A stretch of DNA of 64,000 nt from Catellatospora tritici (GTDB lineage Bacteria > Actinomycetota > Actinomycetes > Mycobacteriales > Micromonosporaceae): positions 18,232-82,231 of the forward strand of contig NZ_JAHRCY010000034.1 in the NCBI RefSeq assembly GCF_019083965.1, read 5' to 3'. A program made the position numbers and the translations under genes. The notes under the pieces are model-generated. The model did no database searches, was not told the origin of the DNA, and was given only the letters and a program-made list of their open reading frames with translations. Shown here piece after piece: positions 49,297 through 57,838 of this stretch. Each line of letters starts with the position of its first letter. The stretch's first letter is position 1.

Positions 49297-51663
49297 CTAG
49301 TCCGCGAAAACGAAGAAGTGGTGCGGGGTCTGGCCCGTCACCAGGCCGTCGCTGTTGCGGCTGCCGACCCACAGGGTGTGCAGGTCCGGTGTCTGCGGCG
49401 TCCAGACCAGCGTGGCGTGGCCGTCGGGACCGGCCGCGAGCGACTGCTCCACCCCGTCGAGGACATACCGGAACTCGACCTGTCCGCCGATGCGGGCGGT
49501 GAACTCGAACGTCATCGGCTGGCCCACCAGCGGCCGGTCCCCGACGGTCGAGGCGGTGACAACCGGTGCCGTGGGGTCGAGGTAGAACCAGAAGGTGGCC
49601 GGATCGGAGACGAACCCGCCCGTGCTGCGGCTGCGCACCTCGATCCGGATCACATCGGTCCACATGCCCGCATAGGCCAGCGGCAGCAGGGTCACCGTGG
49701 CGCTGCCGTCCGCCCCGGCGGCGACTGTGGCCTCGGCGTCCTCGTTGACGCGGTACAGGTACTCGGTGACCCCGTCCGCGCGCGGGCGGAACGTCAGTGG
49801 CAGCGGATCTCCGATGCGGCCGCCGGTCTCACCGAGCCCGATGCCGTGTCCGTCGATCTCCGGGGCGACGCTGGGCACCTGGAACGAGTAGTAGGTCGCA
49901 TCCGACTCGGCGCCGGCGGCGGTCCGCGACCGCACGATCAGGGTGTGGTCGTACGCCCTGGTTGGGGTGAAGGTGACGGTCGCGGTGCCGTCCGGACCGG
50001 CCGGCACGGTCTGGCTGGGCCCGAAGTCGAACTGGTAGACGTACTCGACCACACCCGCCGTGTGCGGCCGGAGGGTGAACGTGCCGGTGCTGCCGAACGG
50101 CGCGCCCGCCGCGCCCCGAGGCCAGTCGGTCGACCCGACCACGGGTGCGGTGACCACCACCAGTGCCAGCGCCGCCGGGCTGGACCGCACCCCGCTCGCG
50201 GTCACGCTGCGGACCAGCAGATCGGTGTACGGCTTGTCCGGCGTGAACACCAGCCGCGCGCTGCCGTCGGCGGCCGCCGCGAGCGTCTGCTCCGGGCCGT
50301 AGTCGACCTGGTAGGCGTACGACACGACGCCCGACATCGCCGGGGTGAAGGTGAGGTGGTGTGGCTGTCCCGACCACGCGTCGGGATCGGCGTCGGTGAC
50401 CAGGGGGGCGTTGTCGGCAACCAGGAACCGGAAGTTCGCCGTCTCGCTGAAGTTGCCCGCCCGGTCGACCGCGACCGCCGACAGCCAGGTCGGCCCGGCC
50501 CGATCGGGGGTGTAGGTCACCGTCGCCGTCCCGCCCGGTCCGGCCGGCACGAACGTGTACGGCCCCTCGACGCCCCACAGGAAACCGGCCAGGTCGGGCA
50601 CGCCCGTCAGCGTGATCGTGAACGAGCCGCCGACACCGCCGCCGCCGTGCTCGGCGCCGTCGTCCGGGTAGTCGGTCGAGGTGATCCGCAGATCGCCGGT
50701 CGGCGCGGTGGTGTCGACGGTGAAGCGGCACGGCGACGACCATGGGGTGGCCGAGTCCTCGTCGCGGGCCTTGACGGCGAACGCGTAGCGCCCGTCGGCG
50801 AGCAGGTCCCACGGCAGCCGCAACCGCGCGCGAGTATCGTCCGGAGTGGCCGGACCGACGTGGCGGAACAGCCTCCGGTCCGCCGGATCGGCGATCGGCC
50901 AGACCGCGAACGTGGCGTACAGGTCGTCGCCGTCGGGGTCGCCGAGTTCGGCGCTGAGCTCCGGGTCGTGGCTGTTGGTCAGGAGAGCGCCAGGCGTGCC
51001 GCAGGCCGTGTCGCCGACCATCAGCGCGACCGGCGTGTGCGGTGCCGTGTTCGACTCGATCAGGATGCCGAGATCACGGGCGAAGGCCCGGCCGAGGTGC
51101 GGGTCGCCCTCGGCCTCGCCCGGGACCCGCAGCTCGAGGGTCAACGTGGAGCCGCCGCCGGCCAGGACGGCCCGCACGGCCGTGGTGACGTCGAGGGTGA
51201 GCCCCGCCGCCGGGCAGCCTGCCGAGACGGCGTCGAACTCGCCGAGCCGGGTCAGCACGTCCGGTGGGTTCTGCCAGCTGTGCCGCGCGGTCACGGCCCT
51301 GGTGCGCGACACCTCGACCCGGCGTGGCTTGCGGCAGTCGTCGACGGCGGTCTCGTCGGCCACCACGACCGCGTCGCGGATCTGCCTGCCCCGCCAGGCC
51401 GACAGGTCGAAGGTGAAGTAGGACCGGGACACGTGCCGGCGCCGCTGTTCGTCACGCCACGCGCCGACCGGAGCGGGTCCCGGGGAGTCGAGTTCGATCC
51501 CCCGCGGGTCACGTGAGTCGGTGTAGGCCAGCGTCGCGGCGGTGACCTGGGTCGTCTCGGCCACGGCCGGGGTCGGGGTCGCGACCACCGTCACGATCCC
51601 GATGCCCGCGACCATCGACAGGCCCGCCAAGCCCGCTCGAAGTGCGTATTGCCGCCTATGCAC
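49297..51663 (-). CDS. Large secreted protein with tandem Ig/bacterial-Ig-like repeats
   Basis: 788 residues. Signal peptide (RRQYALRAGLAGLSMVAGIGIV, cleavage near AVA-ET). Residues about 35-200 form a DNRLRE-like beta domain (SRSYFTFDLSAWRGRQIRDAVVVADE), then a fibronectin-like segment (AELGDPDGDDLYATFAVWP), followed by about five repeats of roughly 95 residues, each with Y-x-Y or F-R-Y near the middle and DGSA/DGTATVTFTP type turns (DGSARLVFTP, DGTATVTFTP, DGSATVTLLP, DGHATLVWTP). Likely a cell-surface or extracellular adhesive protein. The GTG at 51663 has GGGGGAGA 5 nt upstream. Confidence 0.75.
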   Translation of the reverse strand: MHRRQYALRAGLAGLSMVAGIGIVTVVATPTPAVAETTQVTAATLAYTDSRDPRGIELDSPGPAPVGAWRDEQRRRHVSRSYFTFDLSAWRGRQIRDAVVVADETAVDDCRKPRRVEVSRTRAVTARHSWQNPPDVLTRLGEFDAVSAGCPAAGLTLDVTTAVRAVLAGGGSTLTLELRVPGEAEGDPHLGRAFARDLGILIESNTAPHTPVALMVGDTACGTPGALLTNSHDPELSAELGDPDGDDLYATFAVWPIADPADRRLFRHVGPATPDDTRARLRLPWDLLADGRYAFAVKARDEDSATPWSSPCRFTVDTTAPTGDLRITSTDYPDDGAEHGGGGVGGSFTITLTGVPDLAGFLWGVEGPYTFVPAGPGGTATVTYTPDRAGPTWLSAVAVDRAGNFSETANFRFLVADNAPLVTDADPDAWSGQPHHLTFTPAMSGVVSYAYQVDYGPEQTLAAAADGSARLVFTPDKPYTDLLVRSVTASGVRSSPAALALVVVTAPVVGSTDWPRGAAGAPFGSTGTFTLRPHTAGVVEYVYQFDFGPSQTVPAGPDGTATVTFTPTRAYDHTLIVRSRTAAGAESDATYYSFQVPSVAPEIDGHGIGLGETGGRIGDPLPLTFRPRADGVTEYLYRVNEDAEATVAAGADGSATVTLLPLAYAGMWTDVIRIEVRSRSTGGFVSDPATFWFYLDPTAPVVTASTVGDRPLVGQPMTFEFTARIGGQVEFRYVLDGVEQSLAAGPDGHATLVWTPQTPDLHTLWVGSRNSDGLVTGQTPHHFFVFAD

Positions 51664-51775
51664 GATCGTCTCCCCCGGTCAGCCGAAAGTCGCAAGTGGA
51701 TGTTGCTCCAGCGTAGAGCAGCAAGCCAGCGCGCGAGGTACCCGCGACGGTGGCGGCCACCGCCGTCAGGGTCGG

Positions 51776-52294
51776 TCAGACCGGCGACTGGCTCGACCGC
51801 CGGGAGCCCGTGCGACGCAGCACGAGCGCGACCGGGGTCACCAGCAGGAGCGCTGCCTCAGCCCAGAACGCGGTGTCGACCAGCAGATAGTGCGGGTCCA
51901 CATGTTTGGCCAGCTCCTGCGGGGACGCGGCGATCGCCTCGACGGCGGCGAGCGTGTCGGCTTCCGCGTGGCTGGTGAGCCACGGCCACGGATAGCCCAG
52001 CCCGCGGTGATACCCGAACATGCAGCAGATCCCGGTGCGCTCCTCGAGCAGGCTCAGCGCGAGCCCGACCAGGGTCAGCACCACTACGGCCACCCAGGCC
52101 CACCCGAGTGGACGCCCGGTCACCCCGAACCACAGGAGCAGAACGCCACCCAACGCCATCACCAGCGCGAACACGGTGTAATAGCCGTCCAGGCCATGAC
52201 TGACCATCGCCAGCGCCACCATGCACAGGCTCGCCACCCCGGCGAGGACGAGCAGGACGTTTCGCCATATCCCCATCGACACCCCCATCGACAT
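51776..52294 (-). CDS. Four-helix membrane protein of unknown function
   Basis: 172 residues with hydrophobic segments IWRNVLLVLAGVASLCMVALAM, YYTVFALVMALGGVLLLWFGV, AWVAVVVLTLVGLALSLL and TAFWAEAALLLVTPVALVL. A loop with GICCMFGYHRGLGYPWPW carries two adjacent Cys and several aromatic residues. No family recognised. Three in-frame ATGs occur; the third at 52276 has GGGGG 5 nt upstream and may be the real start. Confidence 0.6.
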   Translation of the reverse strand: MSMGVSMGIWRNVLLVLAGVASLCMVALAMVSHGLDGYYTVFALVMALGGVLLLWFGVTGRPLGWAWVAVVVLTLVGLALSLLEERTGICCMFGYHRGLGYPWPWLTSHAEADTLAAVEAIAASPQELAKHVDPHYLLVDTAFWAEAALLLVTPVALVLRRTGSRRSSQSPV

Positions 52295-52456
52295 GGTTCG
52301 CAGTCTGCCACGAGGGGTGCCGCTACACCGTCCCTCATCCGGACGGTGGCGCGAATGACCTGATCGGACGGTCGCTCCGGCTGTCGCATCGGGCCGGACT
52401 TTGCCATATTGACAGGCGCCAGCACGTCAACCGCTCACCCGTTGCCGAGGTCGACC

Positions 52457-52885
52457 GTGTTCCTGAAGGTGGAAGAAGTCAGCCGCCGACGGCTGATGCA
52501 CGTGCGCGACAGCTCCGCGTCGTACGAGGGTGCGCGGTTCCATGCCGAGCACGCGATGATCGAGGTCAAGCGGCCGCAGGACGAGGGCGCGGGTCAGCAT
52601 TTCCGGTGTGCGGTGCCCGGGTGCGGCCGCTCGGTGGCGGTGTGGGCGGCGAGTCTGACCGAGGCCAGGCGGGGCAAGGCGCTGCGCGCGGGCTGGTTCG
52701 GCGCCACCATCGTGATCTCCGTCGGGTTGGCGGTGTGGGTCGCGACCCTGGCCGGGGCGGTGTTCCTGCTGCCGCTGGCCGTCGGCGCCCCGATCGCGTA
52801 CCGCCTGTTGCGGGTGTGGCAGCGCTACGACGGCATCGACGCCGACGATCCCCAGCATGTGGTGCTGCCCCTGGCCCGCGCCTGA
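52457..52885 (+). CDS. Small membrane protein with an N-terminal Cys pair
   Basis: 142 residues. A hydrophilic part with FRCAVPGCGRSV (possible metal or disulfide site), then two hydrophobic stretches (GWFGATIVISVGLAVWVATLAGAVFLLPLAVGAPIAY). No family recognised. The GTG at 52457 follows GAGG by 6 nt. It lies 47 bp before the MFS gene on the same strand. Confidence 0.5.
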   Translation: MFLKVEEVSRRRLMHVRDSSASYEGARFHAEHAMIEVKRPQDEGAGQHFRCAVPGCGRSVAVWAASLTEARRGKALRAGWFGATIVISVGLAVWVATLAGAVFLLPLAVGAPIAYRLLRVWQRYDGIDADDPQHVVLPLARA

Positions 52886-52932
52886 GATCTGCGCCCCGGT
52901 ACTGTCCGACCTCCACGATGCTGGAGGTGAGG

Positions 52933-54195
52933 ATGTCCGCGTCCGAGGCCGCGGTCGCGACGACCGCGCTGTGGCGGCGGCCGGGTTTCTCGGCGCTGCT
53001 GGTCGGGCAGACCCTGTCGGCGCTGGGCGACTCGTTCTCGTTCGTGGCGATCCCACTGCTGGTGCTGCACGCCACCGGGTCGGTGGTGCAGATGGGCGCG
53101 GTGACCGCGCTCGGCGGCGCGGCGGCGCTGGTGACCGGGGTGTTCTCCGGGGTGCTGGCCGACCGGTTCGACCGGCGGCGACTGCTGATCGGCTGCGACC
53201 TGGCCCGGTTCGCGCTGTACGCGGCGGTACCGCTGGTGTGGGCGCTGCACCCCTCGGTGTGGCTGCTGTACGCGGTGCTGCCGCTGGCCAGCGCGTTCGG
53301 CAACGTGTTCCAGGTGACGTATGTGACGGTGGTGCCGGGCCTGGTGCCGCCGGAGGAGATCACCCGGGCCAACGGGCGGCTCTACGCGTCGTACTCGGTG
53401 GCGTTCCTGGTGGGACCGGCGCTGGCGGGGCTGGTGTCGGGGCGGTTCGGGCCGACCCCGGCGATCGCCTTCGACGCGGCCACGTTCGCGGCCTCGGCGG
53501 TGTGCATCGCGCTGATCCGAATGCGTACGCCGGTCGCGGCCGCGCCGCGAGACCGGGAGAGCATGTTCGCGGTCTTCTCCGCGGGGGTGCGGTTCATCGC
53601 GCGCCATCCGGTCCTACGCTGGCTGACCGTACTGTTGACGATCGTTTCCGGCCTGCTGCTCGGCCTCAACGACGTGATCGTGTACCACGTCAAGCACGAC
53701 CTCGGCGGCAGCGACGGCGTAGTCGGCTACGTGCTGGCGACCGGCATCGTCGGCAGCCTGGCCGCCTCGTTGCTGGTCGCGCGGATTCGCGGCCGCCTCG
53801 GCTTCGGCGCGACCTGGGTGACCGCGAACGCGATCGCGGGCGTGGGCATCGCGGCGGTGGGCTGGGTCGGTGGGCCGGTGCCGGTGGCGGCGCTGACCGC
53901 CGTGGTGATGCTGTGCACGTCGCTGGGCGGCATCTCGTCGATGTCGCTGCGGCAGGAGGTGACGCCGAGCCACCTGCTGGGCCGGGTGACCTCGGCGTTC
54001 TGGACCCTGCACTCGGCGTTGGCCCCGCTGGGCGCGGCGGCGTTGACGGCCGCCGCGGCCAGGTTCGGGGTGGCGGCGACGCTGTCGGCCGCCGGGGCAC
54101 TGTGCGCGGTGACCGCGCTGACCGGCCTGCTCACGCCGCTGCGGCGGGCCGACCGTGGTCCGACTCAGGCGTCGGGGTCGACGCCGAGCAGGTAG
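52933..54195 (+). CDS. MFS transporter, enterobactin/macrolide efflux-like
   Basis: 420 residues with 12 predicted helices. GFSALLVGQTLSALGDSFSFVAIPLLVLHATGS, then the loop 2-3 signature GVLADRFDRRRLLIG, and TWVTANAIAGVGIAAVG in the second half are typical of the EntS/MefA family. Likely exports a drug or siderophore-like compound. The ATG at 52933 has GGAGG 5 nt upstream; an ATG at 52918 lacks one. Its 3' end overlaps that of the hemerythrin gene by 31 bp. Confidence 0.9.
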   Translation: MSASEAAVATTALWRRPGFSALLVGQTLSALGDSFSFVAIPLLVLHATGSVVQMGAVTALGGAAALVTGVFSGVLADRFDRRRLLIGCDLARFALYAAVPLVWALHPSVWLLYAVLPLASAFGNVFQVTYVTVVPGLVPPEEITRANGRLYASYSVAFLVGPALAGLVSGRFGPTPAIAFDAATFAASAVCIALIRMRTPVAAAPRDRESMFAVFSAGVRFIARHPVLRWLTVLLTIVSGLLLGLNDVIVYHVKHDLGGSDGVVGYVLATGIVGSLAASLLVARIRGRLGFGATWVTANAIAGVGIAAVGWVGGPVPVAALTAVVMLCTSLGGISSMSLRQEVTPSHLLGRVTSAFWTLHSALAPLGAAALTAAAARFGVAATLSAAGALCAVTALTGLLTPLRRADRGPTQASGSTPSR

Positions 54196-54677
54196 GCCGT
54201 CGTGGCGCCGCCCGCGTCGAGGCGGTTCAGCGCGGCGACCAGCTTGCGTTCCTCGTAGGTGAAGTGCGACTCCAGCAGCGCGAACAGGCCGTCGACCGTA
54301 GACAGCAACCGAGCCGCCCGGGCCGGATCGCCCGCGGCGGCCGGGAGTTCGGCGATCAGGTCGGGCAGGCGTCGCAGCATGTCGCCGACCAGCCCGTGGT
54401 CTCTGCGCAGCACGTCGAGCACAGGTGCCAGGTCGGGGTGCTGCCGGGCCAGCGCGGTGAACGCATGGTCGTCCTCGGCGGTGTGGTGGCGCTGGAGCGC
54501 GGTGCAGAACGCCAGGCAGTGGGTGGGCAGGTCGCGCGGCGGCGGTCCGGCGCCGTCCAGGTGCGCTTCGATGTCGGCGCGTAGGCGGGTCAGCTGCTCG
54601 CGCAGGCGGTCATGGATGTCGATCAGTTCGAGGCCGTACGCGGTGATCCGCTCGTTCGGCTCTGAGGTGGTGGGCAT
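54165..54677 (-). CDS. Hemerythrin-domain protein
   Basis: 170 residues. HHE motifs of a four-helix bundle: ELIDIHDRLREQL, LQRHHTAEDDHAFTAL, LRRDHGLVGDMLRRL and LLESHFTYEERKLVAAL, supplying the His and Glu ligands of a di-iron centre that binds O2 or NO or senses stress. The ATG at 54677 follows GAGG by 6 nt; an upstream start at 54704 is unlikely. Tail-to-tail overlap with the MFS gene. Confidence 0.85.
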   Translation of the reverse strand: MPTTSEPNERITAYGLELIDIHDRLREQLTRLRADIEAHLDGAGPPPRDLPTHCLAFCTALQRHHTAEDDHAFTALARQHPDLAPVLDVLRRDHGLVGDMLRRLPDLIAELPAAAGDPARAARLLSTVDGLFALLESHFTYEERKLVAALNRLDAGGATTAYLLGVDPDA

Positions 54678-54764
54678 GCCCGTCCTCGGGTATCGCGCCT
54701 CCATGCCCTCGGCGGCCTTCGTGCCGGGTGCACCGCGACGCTGGCGCGAACCCTACCGCAGGAC

Positions 54765-54822
54765 TTGACGCAACCCATCGGTTGCAATAACGTGAGTAGC
54801 AACCAGTTGGTTGCTACTCACG
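54765..54822 (+). promoter_or_regulatory. Promoter and two ArsR-type operators of the SRPBCC-ArsR operon
   Basis: -35 TTGACG (54765-54770), 17-bp spacer, -10 TAACGT (54788-54793). GCAACC-N4-GGTTGC (54770-54785) fills the spacer, and a perfect 14-bp-arm palindrome with core GCAACC-AGTT-GGTTGC covers 54791-54822, directly downstream of the -10. Both share GCAACC/GGTTGC; centres are 29 bp apart. A bound repressor would block RNA polymerase, so the ArsR protein is likely autoregulatory. Confidence 0.85.
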
Positions 54823-54832
54823 GAGGATTACG

Positions 54833-55264
54833 ATGGGCTTCCCTGATCGCATTGAGCGGACGATCGAACTCACCCGGCCCCCGGCCGCTGTCTGGGCAGC
54901 GCTCACGACGGCGGAGGGTCTGGGCACCTGGCTCGGCAACCAGGCCGTGGTCGACCTGCGGCCGGGCGGAACGGCCCAGGTCAAGTGGGACAGCGGGGAC
55001 AAGGCCGAGCTGACCATCGAGCGGGTCGAGGAGCCGACCGTCTTCGGCTTCACCTGGCACATCTACGGCCTGCCCGAGCAGGATCCGCGCCGCACGTACG
55101 TCGAGTTCACACTCGAACCCGTCGGCGCGGGCACCCGCCTGACCATGGTCGAGTCGGGGTTCGCCCAGCTGCCCGACGACGACTACCGCAAGGCGTACGA
55201 CGCCAACACCGGGGGGTGGACACACGAGCTCGGCGAGCTGGTCGAATACCTCAATGCAGCCTGA
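54833..55264 (+). CDS. SRPBCC/AHSA1-family protein
   Basis: 143 residues. IERTIELTRPPAAVWAALTTAEGLGTWLGNQAVVDLRPGGTAQVKWD starts the AHSA1 (activator of Hsp90 ATPase homologue-like) hydrophobic cavity fold and RLTMVESGFAQLP...GGWTHELGELVEYLNA ends it. It binds a small hydrophobic ligand; role unknown. GGAGG lies 7 nt before the ATG. The ArsR gene overlaps it by 11 bp, the common AHSA1-ArsR pairing. Confidence 0.88.
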   Translation: MGFPDRIERTIELTRPPAAVWAALTTAEGLGTWLGNQAVVDLRPGGTAQVKWDSGDKAELTIERVEEPTVFGFTWHIYGLPEQDPRRTYVEFTLEPVGAGTRLTMVESGFAQLPDDDYRKAYDANTGGWTHELGELVEYLNAA

Positions 55265-55583
55265 CATCGAGGCGATCGCCGAGCAGGTCTTCACCGCCCT
55301 GGCCGACCCGAGCCGACGCGGCATCCTCGCCGCGCTCGCCTCGGGCGGCCCGGCCACGGCCACGGACCTGGCCGATCGCCTGCCGATCACCCGGCAGGCG
55401 ATCGCCAAACACCTGGCCCTGCTGACCGAGGCGGGCCTGGTCACCGCCGAACCCGGCGAGCGGCGCCGAGTGCGCTACCGGCTGCGCTCGGCGCCGATGC
55501 AGGTGGCGCAGCAGTTCCTGGCCGCGCTCGCGCACGACTGGGACGGACGACTCGACGCGCTGAAGGACCACCTGGGTGGCTGA
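55254..55583 (+). CDS. ArsR-family transcriptional repressor
   Basis: 109 residues. Winged helix AEQVFTALADPSRRGILAALASGGPATATDLADRLPITRQAIAKHLALLTEAGLVTAEPGERRRVRYRL, without the Cys motif of metal-sensing members, so the ligand is probably organic. Overlaps the SRPBCC gene by 11 bp; the operators at 54770-54822 are its likely sites. Confidence 0.9.
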   Translation: MQPDIEAIAEQVFTALADPSRRGILAALASGGPATATDLADRLPITRQAIAKHLALLTEAGLVTAEPGERRRVRYRLRSAPMQVAQQFLAALAHDWDGRLDALKDHLGG

Positions 55584-55590
55584 CGCCCGG

Positions 55591-56286
55591 CTAGCCGCGG
55601 CGCGAGGTCCGGACCAGGTCCCCGGCTGTGGCCAGCCGGGCCAGTTCGGTCGGGGTCAGGTTCGGGTCGAGCTCGCGGACGGCCAGCGCCCGGGGCAGTT
55701 GCGACAGCGGGTCGCCGTCGGCGTGCAGCAGGAACTCGGTCACGAACCGGCGGCCCGCCTCGGCCAGGGCCGGGTCGTCGCCCACCGCCACCTGGGCCAC
55801 GATCAGCGCGGACATCGCGACGTCCAGCTCGGGCGGGCCGTCGACGGCGTTGCGCCAGTCGATGAGCATCGGGCACTCGTCGGTCAGGATCACGTTGTCC
55901 GGGTGCAGATCCAGGTGCAGCAATCGAGATCCGCGCACCGCCCCGGGGCGGGTCGGCACGGCGTGCAGGCGAGTGTGCAGCGCGGCCAGGATCTGCGCGC
56001 CTGCCTCGACATCGATGCTGCCGTCGAGCATCGCCTCCAGCAGGGTCGGCCCGTCCAGCCGGTCCATCACCAGGTCCGGGCCCTGGGCCTGGTAGACGTG
56101 CGGCACGGGCAGGCCGTGCGCGGCCGCGTACGCCATGACCGCGGCCTCCGCCCCGGCGTCGGTGCCGTCGCGGTAACGTCGCAGGACCCGCCCGTCGTCG
56201 ACGGCGTACACGTCGGCGCTGCGTCCGCGTCCCACCAGCACGAGTTCCGGCACCACCCCAGCGATCCCCTTCCGCACGTTGCTCAC
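55591..56286 (-). CDS. Aminoglycoside phosphotransferase (APH)-like kinase
   Basis: 231 residues. GRGRSADVYAVDDGRVLRRYRDG (nucleotide loop and Lys/Arg), HLDLHPDNVIL (HxDxxxxN catalytic loop) and MLIDWRNAVDGPPELDVAMSALI (metal-binding D). A phosphotransferase of small molecules; the antibiotic role is not implied. The GTG at 56286 is the only start before the kinase fold; an alternative GTG lies at 56277. Monocistronic, 7 bp beyond the convergent ArsR stop. Confidence 0.82.
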   Translation of the reverse strand: MSNVRKGIAGVVPELVLVGRGRSADVYAVDDGRVLRRYRDGTDAGAEAAVMAYAAAHGLPVPHVYQAQGPDLVMDRLDGPTLLEAMLDGSIDVEAGAQILAALHTRLHAVPTRPGAVRGSRLLHLDLHPDNVILTDECPMLIDWRNAVDGPPELDVAMSALIVAQVAVGDDPALAEAGRRFVTEFLLHADGDPLSQLPRALAVRELDPNLTPTELARLATAGDLVRTSRRG

Positions 56287-56330
56287 AGGTATTCCATCGC
56301 GACCAAGCGTGAACGTCCAGTGGGGATCGC

Positions 56331-56978
56331 TCAGGGCGAAGTGGCGAGCTTCACACCGAGTCCGATCAGGACCGTCCCGGCGACCGCGTCGATGGTCCGG
56401 CGGACCCGGACCGCGGTCGGCGCGCCGCCCACCAGCCAGCGGCGGGCCAGGCCCACCCCGACGATGATCAGCGTGAACCACACCATCGCCTCGGCGTCGT
56501 GGATGAGCGCCATCAGCACGCCCATCGGCAGCGACGGGACGTCGGCGGGCAGGAACTGCGGCAGCATCGCCGCGTAGAAGACGCCGACCTTGGGGTTGAG
56601 CAGGTTCGTGACCAGGCCGCGCAGGAACGCGCGGCGGGCGGAGGCGGGCAGCCGTGCCGCCTCGGCGTCCGGATCGGACCCGCGACGACGCCAGGCGTCA
56701 CGCAGCATGACCGCGCCCAGGTAGACCAGGTAGGCCGCACCGGCGACCCGGATCACCGTGAACGCTGTCTGCGACGCGGTGACCAGCGCCGAGATGCCCG
56801 CCGCGGCCGCGGTGCCCCAGATCAGCGCGCCGGTGCAGATGCCCAGCGCGGTGGCGTAGGCGTGGCGTCGCCCCTGGGCCACCGAGGTACGCAGCACCAG
56901 GGCCGTATCCGCCCCCGGGATGATCGTCACCACCGCGGCGACGAGTGTGAACGAGAGCAGGGCCGAACCTACGGTCAT
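56331..56978 (-). CDS. LysE/RhtB-family exporter
   Basis: 215 residues, six helices. LVAAVVTIIPGADTALVLRTSVAQGRRHAYATALGICTGALIW is the family signature (PGAD), followed by FLRGLVTNLLNPKVGVFYAAMLPQFL. It exports amino acids or related small molecules. A TACCCT box 6 nt before the ATG at 56978 suggests a leaderless mRNA. Confidence 0.9.
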   Translation of the reverse strand: MTVGSALLSFTLVAAVVTIIPGADTALVLRTSVAQGRRHAYATALGICTGALIWGTAAAAGISALVTASQTAFTVIRVAGAAYLVYLGAVMLRDAWRRRGSDPDAEAARLPASARRAFLRGLVTNLLNPKVGVFYAAMLPQFLPADVPSLPMGVLMALIHDAEAMVWFTLIIVGVGLARRWLVGGAPTAVRVRRTIDAVAGTVLIGLGVKLATSP

Positions 56979-56995
56979 CCGATGAGGGTACGACC

Positions 56996-57838
56996 TCAGC
57001 GCGTCGCGTGGTCCGCCGTCGGTTGCCGTCCCGCCCGGCGCAGCATGCCCGCCGCCAGTGGGGCGGCGTCGAGGTCGCCCGCGGCGATGCGCGCGGTGAT
57101 GGTGCGCCGCACCATCCGGGCGGCCAGGGACGGCAAGTGCCTGGCCACGAAGAGTTCCACCCGACCCCGGCCGGTGGTGGCGATGTCGCGGCGCGGGCGG
57201 CGGGCGGTGGCGGCGCCGAGGATCGCGGCGACCACGCCCTCGACCGGCTCGTACCGCGACACGCCCTGCAGGGACAGGCCAGCCTGCGCGGAGGCGTCGT
57301 GAATGGGCGAGGCGACCATGCTGGGGTAGACGACGCTGACGCCGATGTGGGAGCCGACCTCCAGGCGCAGCGCATCGGCGTAGGCGACCAGGGCGCGCTT
57401 GCTGACGCCGTACGCGGCCGCCAGCGGCAGCGGCAGCAGCGCCATCCGGCTCGACACGAACACGATCCGGCCCCGGCTGCGCTCCAGCGGCACGATCGCG
57501 GCGGCGGTGGTGTGCCAGGCCGCGACCAGGTTGACCTCCAACTGGCGCCGGGCCTGCTCACCGGGCGGCAGCTCGGCCGGGGCCGGGCCGCCCACGCCAG
57601 CGTTGTTGACCAGCAGGTCGAGCCCGCCCAGCAGCTCCACCGCCTGCGCCACACCCTGCCGGGCCTGCTGTCCGTCGGTGAGGTCGCACGCGATGACCGG
57701 CGAGTTCCCGATCCGCCCACCGGCCAGGTCCAGGCCCACGACCTGTGCTCCGGCCGCGGCCAGGCGCTCGCACAGCAGCTTTCCGAACGTGCCGTTGGCC
57801 CCCGTGACCACGGCCCGCTGTCCGCGCAGCGTCCTCAT
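56996..57838 (-). CDS. Short-chain dehydrogenase/reductase in the FMO operon
   Basis: 280 residues. AVVTGANGTFGKLLCERLAAAGAQVVGLDLAGG, LLVNNAGVGGP, FVSSRM and catalytic YGVSKRALVAY, all intact. C-terminal extension (GRGRVELFVARHLPSLAARMVRRTI) as in oxidoreductases of the DltE/short-chain type that act on lipids or ketones. Its ATG overlaps the FMO stop by 4 bp, so the two act on the same substrate. Confidence 0.9.
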   Translation of the reverse strand: MRTLRGQRAVVTGANGTFGKLLCERLAAAGAQVVGLDLAGGRIGNSPVIACDLTDGQQARQGVAQAVELLGGLDLLVNNAGVGGPAPAELPPGEQARRQLEVNLVAAWHTTAAAIVPLERSRGRIVFVSSRMALLPLPLAAAYGVSKRALVAYADALRLEVGSHIGVSVVYPSMVASPIHDASAQAGLSLQGVSRYEPVEGVVAAILGAATARRPRRDIATTGRGRVELFVARHLPSLAARMVRRTITARIAAGDLDAAPLAAGMLRRAGRQPTADHATR

